Shown: one piece after another, positions 1 through 12,099 of the stretch
How the letters are laid out: each line of letters starts with the position of its first letter
How positions within the stretch are numbered: position 1 is the stretch's first letter
Origin: Pestalotiopsis fici W106-1
Lineage: Eukaryota; Ascomycota; Sordariomycetes; Amphisphaeriales; Sporocadaceae
Assembly (NCBI RefSeq): GCF_000516985.1
Contig: NW_006917097.1
Location: 3,262,593-3,326,592 of the forward strand
Length of the DNA stretch: 64,000 bases
Direction: 5' to 3'
Notes under the pieces: model-generated
What the model was told of the DNA's origin: nothing
Database searches by the model: none
The model's input: the letters and a program-made list of their open reading frames with translations, nothing else
Translations under genes and position numbers: made by a program

Positions 1-390
1 AGTCGAGTCGGCAGAGCTGAATCTGCAAATTCCATCATAGATAGATTGCCAGTGATCATTGTGCCCATTCAAAAAACGGGTGGGTTTCATCACGAGCCAT
101 TATGACGTCCATGACACGACTGAGTTTCGAAGCATCAATTGTCTTTCTGATTTTCTTCAACATTATGATAGGAATCGATTAAGTCTTGATTGAAAGGTGA
201 CGTACTTCAGCCTTGATCGCGGTGTATAGGCTGATTCGATATGATGATGAGAACGACAATAGAAATTTCCAATCAGCACAAGGAAGGGTCGTAAGGTTGG
301 TCCTTAGCATATGAGTGTTTTTTAAGCAGAACTATGTTTGATGCTAGTGTTTATTTGAGATAATGCTCTTATCATTTCAACACGCCGAAT
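1..390. other. Intergenic, no gene seen
   Basis: This AT-rich stretch lies downstream of the dehydrogenase gene and is probably its 3' flank. I see no coding frame with conserved features, no RNA gene and no repeat. Confidence 0.5.
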
Positions 391-1641
391 TCAAAGATTG
401 ATCACTGCTTTGATCACAGCAGTGCCGTGCTTATCACGAGTTGCCAGCGCTACATCAAATGCTTCTGCCACAGATTGAAGACCCTGGAAGCGATGAGTAA
501 TGAGCTTTCGGATATCCGGGAGTTTTGGTCCATCTTTCTTCCCCGTTACTGACGCGATAGCTGTGTCAATCGCCCTTTCATAGCATGCAGCATATCGCCA
601 AGTTGGAATCAGTGCGACTTCTCTCGTCATCATTTCTGACATTGGTATCTCATGCACGGGAAATCCCAGGCCAATCGAGATGACTGCACCTCCCGACACG
701 GTAGCCTTGAGATATATTCATTAACCATACGTCACGCGGCCGAGGGTAAAGAAAAGCTGGCTTACATAGAAAGACGCTTGGATACAGGATTGTACGCCAG
801 TGCATTCAAAAACCACCTGCAGCCGGCCAACTCGCGAACCTGTGTCCGGCCAATCCATCTTGGCGATCTGTTCCGCAGTTTCCTTGGCAACAGCCATCTT
901 ATTTGTAGGATCGAGAGCCTTGGGCCGCTTAACGAGGTACGCAGCATCAGCAAAGCCATGATCCATGGCAAAGAGGAGCCTCTGCTGATCAATGTCAGCA
1001 ATGACTATGCGCTTCCATCCTGACGCCCGCGCAGCAAGACAGCACAAGAGCCCGACGGCGCCGGCGCCAAAGACCAGGCAGCTCTCGTGGACAGAAGGCA
1101 AAGCAAACTTCTCGGCCTTGGCCACAGCCTGCACGGCAACGGCCAGAGGTTCCAGTAAAGCTCCGACCTCACAGTCGAGGGCGTCTGGAAGTTTGTGCAC
1201 CCACTGGGCAGGATGGTTGATTCTCTTTTGCAGGGTTCCTTGGTAATGAGGAAACTTTGAGCCCGAGCTGCGGAATCTCAGTTGCGGACAAATATTGTAA
1301 CGCTTCGACTTGCACACATCACATTCTCCGCAGGGGACGCCGCATTCGATGGCCACGATGTCGCCTTGCTGGAGATGTGGCTGAGTCTTGTGCACGTCAG
1401 AGCCCAGCGCAATGATTTCACCCGCAGACTCGTGCCCAAGACATAGAGGCTCTTGCACGGTAATATCGCCATTTCGAAATTGGCTAAAGTAATGGAGGTC
1501 TGAGCCGCAGATTGTGTTGGAACGGATGGCTATTTGCACCTCGTCAGGTTGAGGAGCCTCGAGATCTCTGCTTTCGAGATGTAACTCCTTGGGCCCATGC
1601 AAGTATAGGCCTTCAGTCTTGGTCGTAGTTTGTGTTGCCAT
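391..1641 (-). CDS. Zinc-dependent sorbitol/L-arabinitol-type dehydrogenase
   Basis: This is a medium-chain polyol dehydrogenase expected to oxidise a sugar alcohol to a ketose with NAD(+) in the cytosol. Two exons (1641-766 and 705-391) with a 60-bp intron (706-765) encode 396 residues, the family's usual size. Seen: the catalytic-zinc Cys in TICGSD, the GHE motif in LGHESAGE, the four structural-zinc cysteines in CGVPCGECDVCKSKRYNIC, and a Rossmann GAGAVG followed by IADID, whose acidic end favours NAD over NADP. The splice joins CTGVQSCIQASFY to ATVSGG, which restores the conserved family sequence. The ATG at 1641 is preferred over an upstream in-frame Met because the family N-terminus starts about there. 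The gene is divergent from the monooxygenase across 537 bp. The substrate (sorbitol, xylitol or L-arabinitol) cannot be told from sequence. Confidence 0.9.
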
Positions 1642-2178
1642 TCTGAAAACTTCGGTCTGGCTAAGGGAATATGTGGGGCTTATCGTATGGCACAAGCACT
1701 GTAGCCGCCGCCATGGTTATAGGCGGGTAGTAGTATATTTTCGTCGATCTCATCAACCACAATTCCTGGGCAGGTACTTTGAAGCAATTCCAGCTCGGTG
1801 GGTGCGACTATGACTCGGCGTCGGGAAAATGGAATTAGCGACCGTGGAACCCCTGACTCTTCTGCATGACACTTCCAGTGTAGCATCCGGAACTCATGTC
1901 CGACCATAACCGAACGCATGCCGCCGCCATCTCCCCACAAACTTACCCCATGGCCCCACTGACTTCCCCGGAACTGCTTGATTTCCGGTTGTGGCGATTC
2001 ATTGGTTAACCTGGTGTATGCAGGAAGTATAGTCGACCTTGTGATCCCGAGATTGCCTGTTGTTGCAAGATTCATGCCGACATAATAGGGTCCAGAGAGA
2101 GAATGCAAATTTGTCTCTGCCTTCCTGTCTCAACAGTTACCTCCAAAAACCAAGACCTTCACTTTCAAACTTTACAGG
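1642..2178. promoter_or_regulatory. Shared divergent promoter region
   Basis: The 537 bp between the start codons of the dehydrogenase (minus) and the monooxygenase (plus) must hold both promoters. I see no convincing TATA box or conserved gene here. An open frame on the minus strand has no recognisable features. Co-regulation of the pair is possible but is inference from geometry only. Confidence 0.4.
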
Positions 2179-3953
2179 ATGGGCCAATCAAGCGATTTGA
2201 ACGCCATCATTATTGGTGCTGGACCAGCGGGCATTTCAATTGCATATCGTCTCAAGCATCAACTTGGGTTTCATGACTTTACAATTTACGAGAAATTAGA
2301 TGGAGTGGGTGGAACATGGAGGACCAACACATACCCGGGATGGTGAGTCTTTATTCCTTGTTGAGCGACTCGTTTTCCTCACCGAACTAACATGTTACAG
2401 TGGATGTGATTTGAAGTCGCATCTTTACTCTTTCAGCTTCAATCCAAACCCCAACTGGTCAAAAGAATTATGTGAACAACCAGAAATTCTACAATGTGAG
2501 TCCTCTCCTACATCACAGCGGAGGCCTGAGCTCATATGATGTTACAGACATGGAAGACACAGTCGACAAATTTGACATCAGAAAGCATGTTCACGAGTCT
2601 GTTGAATGCACTGGTGCATTCTGGAGAAATGACGAGTCAAAATGGGAGGTTCGGCTCAAGGATCTCCGGACCGGGCTGGAGTACAGCCGAATGGCCAACG
2701 TCCTCGTATCCGCTGTAGGAGCCATTTCTTTCCCCCGCGACGTCAAGTTCCCGGGAATGGAAACCTTCAAAGGCCCCATGTTCCACACTGCGAGATGGGA
2801 CCACAGCGTAGACTACACAGGCAAGCGGGTAGCCGTCATTGGTAATGGCTGTAGTGCTGCTCAGGTTGTACCAGCAATGGCTAAGAAAGCGGCTTTCGTC
2901 AAGCAATACGCACGCAGCGGGCAATGGTTCCACGCCCGTCCAAATCGCAACTATACTGCCGCAGAGAAGTTCATGTTTCGCTGGGTCCCTCTGTACCAGC
3001 GACTTCTCCGTCTAAGCATCTTCCTCGACGCGGACGAGGAGACCACGACCTACTTCCCCACCCCCAAGGGTGTCAAGGCTCGTGCCGAGAAGGAGGACGA
3101 GTCGCGGACCTACATCAAGTCCAAAGTGCCCGAGAAGTACAGCAAGTTCATTATTCCCAATTTCCCACTAGGATGTAAGCGCCGCATCTTCGACCCCGGC
3201 TACCTGGACAGCTTGAACAAGTCCAACGTCGAGCTTCTCGCCGAAGGAATCCAAGAAATCACCGAGACGGGCATCATCAGCGCTTCCGGTATTCGTGATG
3301 ACTTTGACATCATTGTCCTAGCTACCGGCTTCCAAGTTTCTCAATTCTTGACTCCCATGCACATTGTTGGTTCCACTGGGGTCTCCCTCCACGATCAATG
3401 GGCACAGTGTCGTGGTGCGCAAGCCTACCTCGGAACTCATGTCCACAATTTTCCCAACATGGCCATTCTCTTTGGACCCAACACGTTTCCCGCAAACAAC
3501 TCTGCGCTATTTGCCTGCGAAACGCAAGCAGACTATGCCGTGGCCTCGCTCTTCAAGCCACTTTTGGACAAGAGAGCCAACAGAATCGAGGTCAAGCAGA
3601 CTGTAGAAGACACAACAACTAATGCGATCCACAAGGAGTTGGCCAACACCGTCTTTGCCGGCGACTGCTCCAACTGGTATATTGGCGACTATGGACGCAA
3701 CGCCGCGTCATGGCCGGGCCTAGCCCGCTCCTACTGGGCCGCAACGTATTTCCCTGACTGGAGCGCTTTCAACATGGACGGTGGAAGTTCATTCTGGCCA
3801 GTATTCAAGACACAGCGTTTGATGTCTACCACCTCTACCTCGCTCAAGGTGCTGATTCTGCTTGGTTCTGTTGTTGGGCTCATGAGATGGAGGGGCCCAA
3901 CGTTCATGTCGATACTAGAGATTGTGAAGAGTCGCAGCATTCGGTCAGGGTAG
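2179..3953 (+). CDS. Type I Baeyer-Villiger flavin monooxygenase
   Basis: This FAD- and NADPH-dependent monooxygenase is expected to insert oxygen into a ketone, giving an ester or lactone. Three exons (2179-2342, 2401-2495, 2548-3953) give 554 residues. Seen: FAD-binding GAGPAG near residue 14, GGTW and the splice-restored YPGCGCD, the Baeyer-Villiger fingerprint FKGPMFHTARWD (FxGxxxHxxxWD), and a second Rossmann motif VIGNGCSA for NADPH. Introns of 58 and 52 bp join in frame (TYPGC/GCD and EILQY/MEDT). The C-terminus carries a hydrophobic stretch (LKVLILLGSVVGL) that could be a tail anchor, which is unusual for soluble bacterial relatives but common in fungal ones. The substrate is unknown. 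It is divergent from the dehydrogenase and convergent with the ceramidase-like gene. Confidence 0.9.
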
Positions 3954-4334
3954 AAAATAAGGGCGAGCAGAATTTTTGCTGTACCATTGAATTCCAATTT
4001 ACTCCTCAGTATGTGATATATAGTTGTCTTCGCCTTTCGATGTCTGTGCAGCTGATTCAAGTCTGGTGCTACATCCCAGACTTCTTTTCCAAATTAGCCA
4101 AAACAGCGGACCATCGATTCTGGTCACTTCCAACATTTTGCACAGAAGTAATAAACCCCCTCAGCAACAAGACCAAATGGTCCTTCTTCCTTCTCGGCTG
4201 ATTTTTTGATGCAGAACAGCAAGAGCTGGGTCTTTTGTTAAAACAAATTCATAGATACATATGTCTTGAGAAATCATGTTTTAAATGAGTATGATGTATT
4301 ATGTTATTGTTATAGTGGACAACCCAGGTAGCTC
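3954..4334. other. Convergent intergenic spacer
   Basis: These 381 bp separate two convergent stop codons and should contain both 3' untranslated regions. The sequence is AT-rich. No gene was seen. Confidence 0.5.
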
Positions 4335-5968
4335 TTATTTTCCAATGTTGCCGATACGATCAACAAACTGGTGGTTACTAGTTGTTTGGTTGTACTCTAG
4401 GTACTCATTAACAAGAGCCGTAATATTTCCCGATATGCCGTCTTCTGCACAGCTGCCTGGCACCAGGTTTGATCCAAGCACTTCAAAGGTCAAATGAGTG
4501 AGAAAGCTCTCCGTGTCTGGAATGTACCCGGAGGGTGCTTTTCCATTACTCATTGTGACCAGCATCGTCTTGTTCATGGGCGTCATCTCCTTGATCTTCC
4601 ATCCAATCTTGGTGTAAATCTCAGCGCCCACGGTGACCAGGACAATATCGCCAATGCCCAGGGCACCGGTACGTATCTCAATCGGCGCCACACCTTGGGT
4701 TGTGTAGTTGCCAGGCCTGCCCGCACGATTGACAATCGAGTTGTCCAAGCGCTTGCGCCCCGGACAGGTCACGTTTTGCTGCTTGGCCCATATCGTCGGC
4801 GCGTCTTGCCACTGATCTGTTTCCGACATGACACGAATCACTACTTCGCCGACAATGATACCCAGCGCCTCGATATTGTCAAAAGCCTGCTTGATGTACT
4901 TTGGATCTGCCCGTCCCAACGGGATCGAGTTGTTGCGGGTGGCCACCTCGACCGTTTCGTGGTCCGTCTCGTACCCGGAGATGGCAGCGTGGCGCTGCGA
5001 TAGCAAATTGTTGGTCGTAGTGCGCATCCAGCGTGGGTTCACGTCGCCCGAGGCCTGTTGACTATAGATAGCCACCATATCGTCGTCGAAGCTATTTTCG
5101 ATCCAGCGCGACATGGCACCAGGCCAATCAGCAGAAGTATATCCCGTCAGATAGGACATTACGGGGTGCATCGCGTACGACGTGTAGGAGGCAATGGGAG
5201 ACTTGTCGGAGGGTCGAATAAACGTTAGGACCTCGACTTCGCGATCGGCGGGTGCAGTCAGGTTCAGGGCTTCGGTCCACAGTCCCGTGATCGGGGAGAT
5301 GGCGTCGCGGTTGGCGTTTGCATTCGAGCTACCAGTATTGTATCCTACCCAAGCCGGCTCTAAGCTGGCAAGGGCAAGTTCAACAGCTTTGACAGCGGCG
5401 TCGGAAACTTGATAATCTATAGATATCATTGGAATATGCCTATTGGCAAGTAAAAGTCAGAAGAGTTGTTAGCAGCCTGCTTACATCCATAGTTCTCTGC
5501 AGTTGAAAACAGAGCACTACCACACGGTGTTGCTCCATGAGTATGTGTGCTTGATAGAATGATGTTCTCAACAGACGTATTGAGCAGAGTTGACACACGT
5601 GCAACTGTATCTTGGTAGATGACTTCCTCGATATTGCTCAGATCCGACCCAATGATGGCGGATGTAACGCCCTGGCTCTGGAACACTATCGCACGAACCC
5701 ACAACTTTTCATGTTCGTACTCATTTAGCGGTAGCCAGGTTCTGTTGACAGCAGGTGTGATATCAACGCGACCTGCACCGGCCACTAGAGCCTTTGCGAC
5801 CGTCGTGTTGGTAGCAGTCGGAGACACAGGATCTGATGAGGATGGAGCTGGCCAGGCAGCGGTTGTTGTCTGAGGGTCGATATCAACACCGTAAATGTTA
5901 CTGGAAGCTGAGCAAACCATGCCATACAGGGCAGTGGCTCCCGAGAGAGAAATAAGCAAGCCACGCAT
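4335..5968 (-). CDS. Secreted neutral-ceramidase-like protein, N-terminal domain only
   Basis: This belongs to the neutral/alkaline non-lysosomal ceramidase superfamily, whose active members hydrolyse ceramide. Two exons (5968-5485 and 5416-4335) around a 68-bp intron encode 521 residues. Seen: a signal peptide, AGAGRVDITP, the zinc-type THTHGATPC, and a C-terminal NGKAPSGYIPD block. Classical neutral ceramidases have about 700-780 residues with a C-terminal Ig-like domain, which is absent here. The family hexapeptide GDVSPN, which holds the catalytic serine, reads GDVNPR in this protein, so the serine is replaced by asparagine. Ceramidase activity is therefore doubtful; this may be a related hydrolase subfamily. 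Many N-x-S/T sites fit a secreted glycoprotein. Confidence 0.8.
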
Positions 5969-6062
5969 TATCTTGAACCGGACCCAAGGGTCTACTTTGA
6001 TTGAAGGGGCTACACATGTCCACCCGAGCGGCTCTGCATTAAAAGCAAGGAATGATGCAATC

Positions 6063-6070
6063 TATTTATA
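6063..6070 (-). promoter_or_regulatory. TATA box of the ceramidase-like gene
   Basis: On the minus strand this reads TATAAATA, about 95 bp upstream of the ATG at 5968, a normal distance for a fungal TATA promoter. Confidence 0.5.
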
Positions 6071-8345
6071 CAGGTACATGGGCGGATATTCTGCAACATC
6101 ATTCAATGAACCTATGCAATCCCTTTCTTCTATCTCATTAACTAAAAAGCAAGCCTTCGTAGTAGAAAGTGATGGTAGCCACTACTGGTACGAATGCGGA
6201 GATATCTCTGCGGAACCCCGGATTCACCACAAGCGACAACAAGCAGCCAGCAGCTTGGTCAGTAGTGTATGGTGTATAGGCCGTTGCGGAGTGCAAAAGA
6301 AAAGGCCCGATTGCGGTGGACCGGGAAACCTACATTGGTCATATAATCCTTGGAAAGGGTGTGATGCTTGTAAAAATGGGAAAGAAAAACAAAAGCCCAG
6401 CACCACGTGAAAAGCACGCAAAATTCGTTAGTCATCTAGCTTCAGTAGATTAAAAACATACTAGCATGATAGAAGATACCTTTTGTTAGCTATCTTCATC
6501 CTATGCACCCCGAAGCCCCCTTTTCTGTGTGTACTAGGCTTCATTAGTGCAGGCTCCTGATGAACTAATACCAAGGTAGATAGGTCTACACATACGATTT
6601 GCCCTTGCTCTCCTGCAACTGTTCTTCTGAGAAATACCCAAGTATGTCATCTTTGGCATGTCTGATCTCTGCACTATAAATCACGCGATTAAATACAAAT
6701 CCCAAGTCATATGAGATGTACGCTGCTCCGTCTATACAATTCAAGACGGTGTCATTTTTGCTCGTGGACCTGACACTGAGCTCGCATGCGCAGTTAAATG
6801 TGCAACCCCTGTTTTCGCTTTCTGGACTATTTCCCAAGCCATTCAGTGGTCATGATTAGATAATAATTCCCAGCAAGAATTCAATGTATTTCCGTTGGAA
6901 TTTTTCGTCACTCTGGGAAGCTCATCACCGAGCTGTCTCGCTGAAGTCACGCCATCATGACCAAAGGAAACATCAGACAATAACGCCATCACAAACCAGA
7001 ATTCTTGCCACTGACGAGAACGGAGCACCAAAAAAGTTTGGACTAGAATCATGGATCGATTGGTTCCAGGTGACACCTGGGAAAGCCAGTGTAGTAATGG
7101 CAGGAGGCGAGAACAGCTCGAAGGGATATGAACCAATTGCCTGGATTTGCCTACTAAGATGTCAAGATGCTCATACAAGAAAAGATTATAAATTCATCGA
7201 TGCCCTCAGATATCTGAATTTGACTTCTCTCCAAATATGTCTTTCCGTTGAAGCCTAATCATGGATCATGAGGCTGATAATATCTCGAAAACCAATGAAG
7301 AAAACGGGTGCCATCGTGCCGAACTACTTGATTTGGCAATATAGGCATGTTTCGGCACTAGCTCCTGTCGATCTCAAGTGTCATACATGAGCCGGCCCGG
7401 AGCCTTGCCAACTTAGAAAATCAGCCTTCGTGTTCGTTTCCGGAAACCGACGTTGACCCAGCCCCGAGTCAGTTAGGCAATTGGCGCCCTGGGCTCTTAT
7501 CGAAAACGGATACTGTTTATACTCGGTTTTATTGGGAATGGTCTAATGCCGAGCTTATCACCGAGTAGCCACAAAAAAGTTACCACAACGTCTGATGCTA
7601 TTAAAAACGTTTTTGGTGGCAAACACACATGCCGATATTAATTATTGCGGGGTAGATTGCGGCTCTCAGTATCTGCAAGGGAAAAAGGCTTGATTTAAAG
7701 GGCCTTGACTAGCTGCTCAAATGAGTGTTTTCGGCTGTATGGCGGTCTGAGTCGTTTTAAGCTTAACGGCGAATTATACTGAGCACCGGATTTTCCGAGT
7801 TGAGTGAGATTCCATGCCGTTCATCCGCCTGGTTGACACATGAAGTCATTTCTATCATGCCCTCCTTCAGTCAGTAAGAGAATTTCAAAGATCTTTCTGT
7901 GCAAATGGAGACGATATACCAAGTCCGATCTGGAAGACTGCGAGTTGGTATCTTGCCAAACTCACTGTCTTTGGGTTGCATCGAGCTCAAATGCCTACTG
8001 CGAACCGATTGGCCGCTTTGGTAGCTTCCGTCCGCCTACAGGGGGACAAGAACGGTGGTGCTCAGCGGTAATCGCATAGGTTAGATCAAACAATGACGGC
8101 CTCGACACGGCCCGTCCTGATCACTAATAGGCAAGATGATTAGTAAGGAGAGGCTGCATCAAATAACCCACTTTGTGCACAAGGAAGATGCCTGCAACTC
8201 ATGGGTAACGCGGCAGCAAACCTTGGTACCCACGATTTATACCTAGTATGTATCCCCACCGTTAAGTGCATTATGTAAGTCTGTGGGCCGAATCTGGCAT
8301 GTAGTATTTCGACATGTAGACGTACGTGGATGCCACTAAAGGGAT
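6071..8345. other. 2.3-kb intergenic region, no supported gene
   Basis: I see no open frame with an ATG, family motif or convincing splice sites. A minus-strand frame at 6586-6837 is Cys-containing but has no ATG. No repeat or RNA gene was recognised. The interval must hold the 5' regions of the genes on both sides. Confidence 0.4.
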
Positions 8346-8352
8346 TATATAA
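8346..8352 (+). promoter_or_regulatory. TATA box of the esterase gene
   Basis: The sequence TATATAA lies 78 bp upstream of the esterase start codon at 8424. Confidence 0.5.
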
Positions 8353-8423
8353 TAACATACAGGAACCACGTATTCTTTGCATTCAATTAGAACCTCGACA
8401 GCATATGTTCATATCCTGGCGCA

Positions 8424-10231
8424 ATGAAGTACTCAAACTGGTTTCTGAGCATCAGCCTCGGCCTTGCGGCTGGTGTTGCCTCTCAAAGCACCTGCTCACT
8501 TGCTACCTTCCAGTCGTTTCTCGATACCAATCAGACCACAGCCGTAGTACAGCGGGCAGAGCTTGTCGCAGACAACGGTACCTTCAAAGTAACCGGTGAC
8601 ACCCCGTATCCTACTTCGCCCACCGGTCTGCGCGCTCTGTGTGCAATCCAGGTGAATGTCACCTCGGAAGCCAATACCCACTACAGCTTTGGCTTGTTTC
8701 TCCCGGTCGATTGGAATGGGCGTTTCTTGTGAGCATCTTGACACTATGCGATCCGAGACACGGGCTGTCAACTAAACTACAATACAGATCCGTGGGCAAT
8801 GGAGGTTATGCTGGCGGCATTAACTGGATAGATATGGTATGAGCATCTTTATCAACTTTGCTCACGAGTTCACACTAATCATGTCTAGGGTGCCGGAGTT
8901 GGTTACGGCTTTGCCGTCATGTCCACAGATACCGGGCACAGTGGCAGCTACTCGGATACAGCTTGGGCTTACGGCAACCCAGAGTCCATCACTGATTGGG
9001 GATGGCGCGCAATGCATGGTTCCACTGTGATCTCCAAGATGCTGATCGAATCCTGGTACGGACTATCGTCGAAATACAATTATTATAGCGGGTGCTCCGT
9101 GGGAGGTAGACAAGGCCTGAGAGCTTTGCAGCTATTCCCAGGTGACTATGACGGTGTTTCAGCTGGTGCACCGGCATGGTGGACGACGCACTTGCAATTG
9201 GACGCTGTCAAGACATTGACATACAACCAGCCCGTTGGCGCCGAACACACGATTCCTTCGAGTATGTTCACTGTCATTGCTGCTGAGGTGCTCAAGCAAT
9301 GCGATCCCCAGGATGGCTTGACTGATACCATCATCTCCGATCCGATTGGGTGCAACTTTGATCCCACCCCATTGTTGTGCAACAGCACGGCCACAACTGG
9401 ATGTCTCAATGGCGAACAGGTCAAGACCATGTACAAGATCTACAACGACTGGGTGGAAACGAATCAGACTTTCGTCTTTCCTCACTACCTGCTTGGCACT
9501 GAAAGTCAATGGAGTATGAATATCGGTGAGGGCAGTGAGAGCTCGTTGGAAAACCAGTCTGGTTTTGCCCAGAACCTACTTCAGCTCGGTGCCAACTGGA
9601 CTTGGCACGATCTTGACTATGAGACGGTACTTCTCGCCGAGCAGATCAACCCGGGCAATGCTACCGCCGACGACTTTGACATTTCGCCATTTTACGCACG
9701 TGGTGGAAAGCTTATCCACCACCACGGCCTCGCCGATGCTACACTTGCCACTGGCAGTAGTATCTACTTTTATCAACAAGTCAAGGCTGCTATTCTGAGC
9801 CAGTCTATCCAGCTCGATGACTTTTACCGCATGTTCTTGGTCCCTGGTCTCGAGTTAGCCAGCCCCTCCTTTTATGTTCCATGCGTTTTCTTTGGCTTAC
9901 ATGATAATCTAGGCATTGTATGGCATCCCCGAGTAATGTGAATGCACCATGGTACATCGCAGGCGCGAATCAGGCCGCCCAGTTGGGCACGTCTGCTTCT
10001 GGTGTTCCCGGCTTCCGTGACGCCCAGCACGACGTCATCCTCGCACTGATGAACTGGGTCGAGAACGGCACGGCCCCAGACGCCATTGTGGCTACGAAAT
10101 GGGACAATGACGATGTAACCAAGGAGGTTTCGCGTCAACGTCCAATCTGCCCATATCCACAGCAAGCCAAGTTTAACGGTTCGGGAGACCCTAACCTGGC
10201 CGAAAGCTGGCAGTGCGCACGCTTGTATTAG
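8424..10231 (+). CDS. Secreted tannase/feruloyl esterase family protein
   Basis: This serine esterase is of the fungal tannase and feruloyl esterase B family, which releases gallic or hydroxycinnamic acids from plant esters outside the cell. Four exons (8424-8728, 8788-8836, 8889-9853, 9913-10231) with introns of 59, 52 and 59 bp give 545 residues, the usual size. Seen: an N-terminal signal peptide, the nucleophile motif CSVGGRQG, the acid in HHGLADATL, and the catalytic His in GLEHC. The last is created only by splicing exons 3 and 4. This is the family's CS-D-HC arrangement, in which the Cys next to the Ser and His form a disulfide. WNGRFLSVGNGG is likewise rebuilt by the first splice. A TATA box lies 78 bp upstream. 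Tannase versus feruloyl esterase cannot be decided from sequence. Confidence 0.92.
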
Positions 10232-10741
10232 AGCCTTGAGTTGTATTTAGATAGGCACTACTCGGAATACGATTTTAACGGAAACAGTTCCATGAAAAAG
10301 GACGTCGGCTGAAAGTTGGATGCTCGGAGATAGAGCTTTGATACAGATCGACAAGATCGATAGGCTTGCTGTAAGTTTAGAATGGGGTGAGCAAAGCACC
10401 ACCTTGAAGTTGGTGTCGCCCCGATCGAATGTTGCAATGACGAGTAAAATATTCAGTTCCTCAAGTCTTTTCTTCATGTGCATGTGAGCGAGGTTTCTTA
10501 AGTTTTGAGCAGAAGCGACCTCGTGGTTAATTCTTGGACCTACGTAGGTATCTTTAATGCCAGTGGACTAGTCGAACCTTCAACAGTGATTAACATGTGT
10601 CGCAATCCATTCATACCCCCGCATTTGTTTGAGGGTGACAGGTACAACTCTGTCACCTTTTCAACTGTAATAAAAAATGCATCTTTACATTGCGTGCTCG
10701 CAGTTTGACAAAGAGGCAAGAGACTCGGTCGAGACGTCGTA
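10232..10741. other. Intergenic, no gene seen
   Basis: This 510-bp stretch holds the esterase 3' flank and the upstream part of the decayed gene. Nothing else could be supported. Confidence 0.4.
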
Positions 10742-12099
10742 GTGGACCGACCGCTTGATCAAAGCTTTGCGCTCATGTTTGCAGCGGTCCAAAAGTATTT
10801 GACTGTTCATGAGGCCCAGTGTATTATTGACCAATTCAGTTCAAAGTCATGGCTTCCCAACCGCCAAGTGCTGTGGGAGAGCGTCGACCATGATGAAGTC
10901 GAGGCCTGGGCAGAGCGTCATACCATGCAAACCCTCTCAATCGCACTCGGCCCATTAGTAGAAGAAGGGAATCACGGAATCTAAGGGCTGGAATGAGCCC
11001 TTCCCGTACTCAAAAGTTCATGAGAGGCGCTGGTGCGCTTTTTCACCTGGTATATGTCGTTGGGAGACGAGTTGACCATCATCTACCGACCGCCACCCGG
11101 GAGATTCCATCCAGGCCATCACACCAATTTTCAACAGAATGAACTTCCAATACTGCGGACTGCGATAGAAAATCTTTTAATGACCGTGTACATGGCCCAT
11201 CCGGAGATCAAAAAGTCAAAAGGATTTCGCTATCAGGTTTGGCCTCATAATAATGTTCAGAAGTGGAGCGACAAATATGGCAAGCACCCATATACACCGG
11301 GGCCGTGGAGAACTGTCTCGGAAAAGTCCATTCACATTGAACCACTAGAGCCATCTGCCATTATGAAGGTGAACAACATTCTCATGCGGATAAGCATGCG
11401 ACAGGTGAGTTCTCGTGGCTCCAAAGATTGTCACATTACTTTTCCATCTGGGGCAAGGAGTACTCTAGACGATACTGACGGATAAAGATGACTCACATAA
11501 TGCAACATCGTCTTGAGCATTCCATGTCTGAACTATGCTCAGATTCAGAATGCAAACAAGTCATGCAGTCGTCAGTGTCAACTGCTGAAGAGATGAATAC
11601 CCATCCCACAAGAGCCAAAATTCAACTCTCCGCAAGGATACCAGAAAACGCCCCAGAAAGCGGGAACAAGGAAAATAATTCACCTCAACAGTCTGGTAAA
11701 TCGAAGGCAGTTTCGGCAGGAACAAGCATTGAGAATGCTAGAAGTCAGCCAAACAAGAATTAAACAGGATCGAAAAAAACGTCCAGATCGAAGCAGGCAC
11801 CGAATTCGAAGAGAACACCACAACCGAAGAAGGCACCGGAACCGAATAAGGGACTCGAAATAAAGGAAGCAGTAGAAACAAAGAAGGTACAGAAAGTGAA
11901 GGAAGGGCCAAAAATGAAGAACGGGCCGAAAAAGAAATGCCAGTCGAAAGGATGCGAGCTCAGGCCGAGACTGCAGCCTACATGTGCAACAATCAAGTGG
12001 GAAATATCTATTGGCGCACAAAAGAAGTGGATTCGGGCGATTGATATTGTAAGTGGAAATCCTCATATCATTAAAACGAGGAAAGAACTCTATCGGTAA
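10742..12099 (+). pseudogene. Decayed or mis-sequenced gene of unknown family
   Basis: Consecutive same-strand reading-frame pieces look like one broken gene. The first piece (10742-10984) begins DRPLDQSFALMFAAVQ without an ATG. Coding sense then moves one base at a time through three frames: GWNEPFPYS near 10990, RGAGALF near 11025, and TWYMSLGDEL from 11042. The shifts sit near short homopolymers. A good intron (11405-11487, GTGAGT donor, TACTGAC branch) then joins MRQ to MTHIMQ. The last exon is interrupted by an in-frame TAA at 11761-11763, after which the same frame continues to 12099 as a Lys/Pro-rich tail (for example GPKMKNGPKKK). I do not recognise the family. The alternative to a pseudogene is a live gene with sequencing indels, though these would not explain the TAA. 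Confidence 0.5.

Noticed and set aside
6586..6837. Minus-strand frame with three closely spaced cysteines
   Set aside because: It has no ATG and no convincing acceptor or upstream exon, so it cannot be called a secreted protein.
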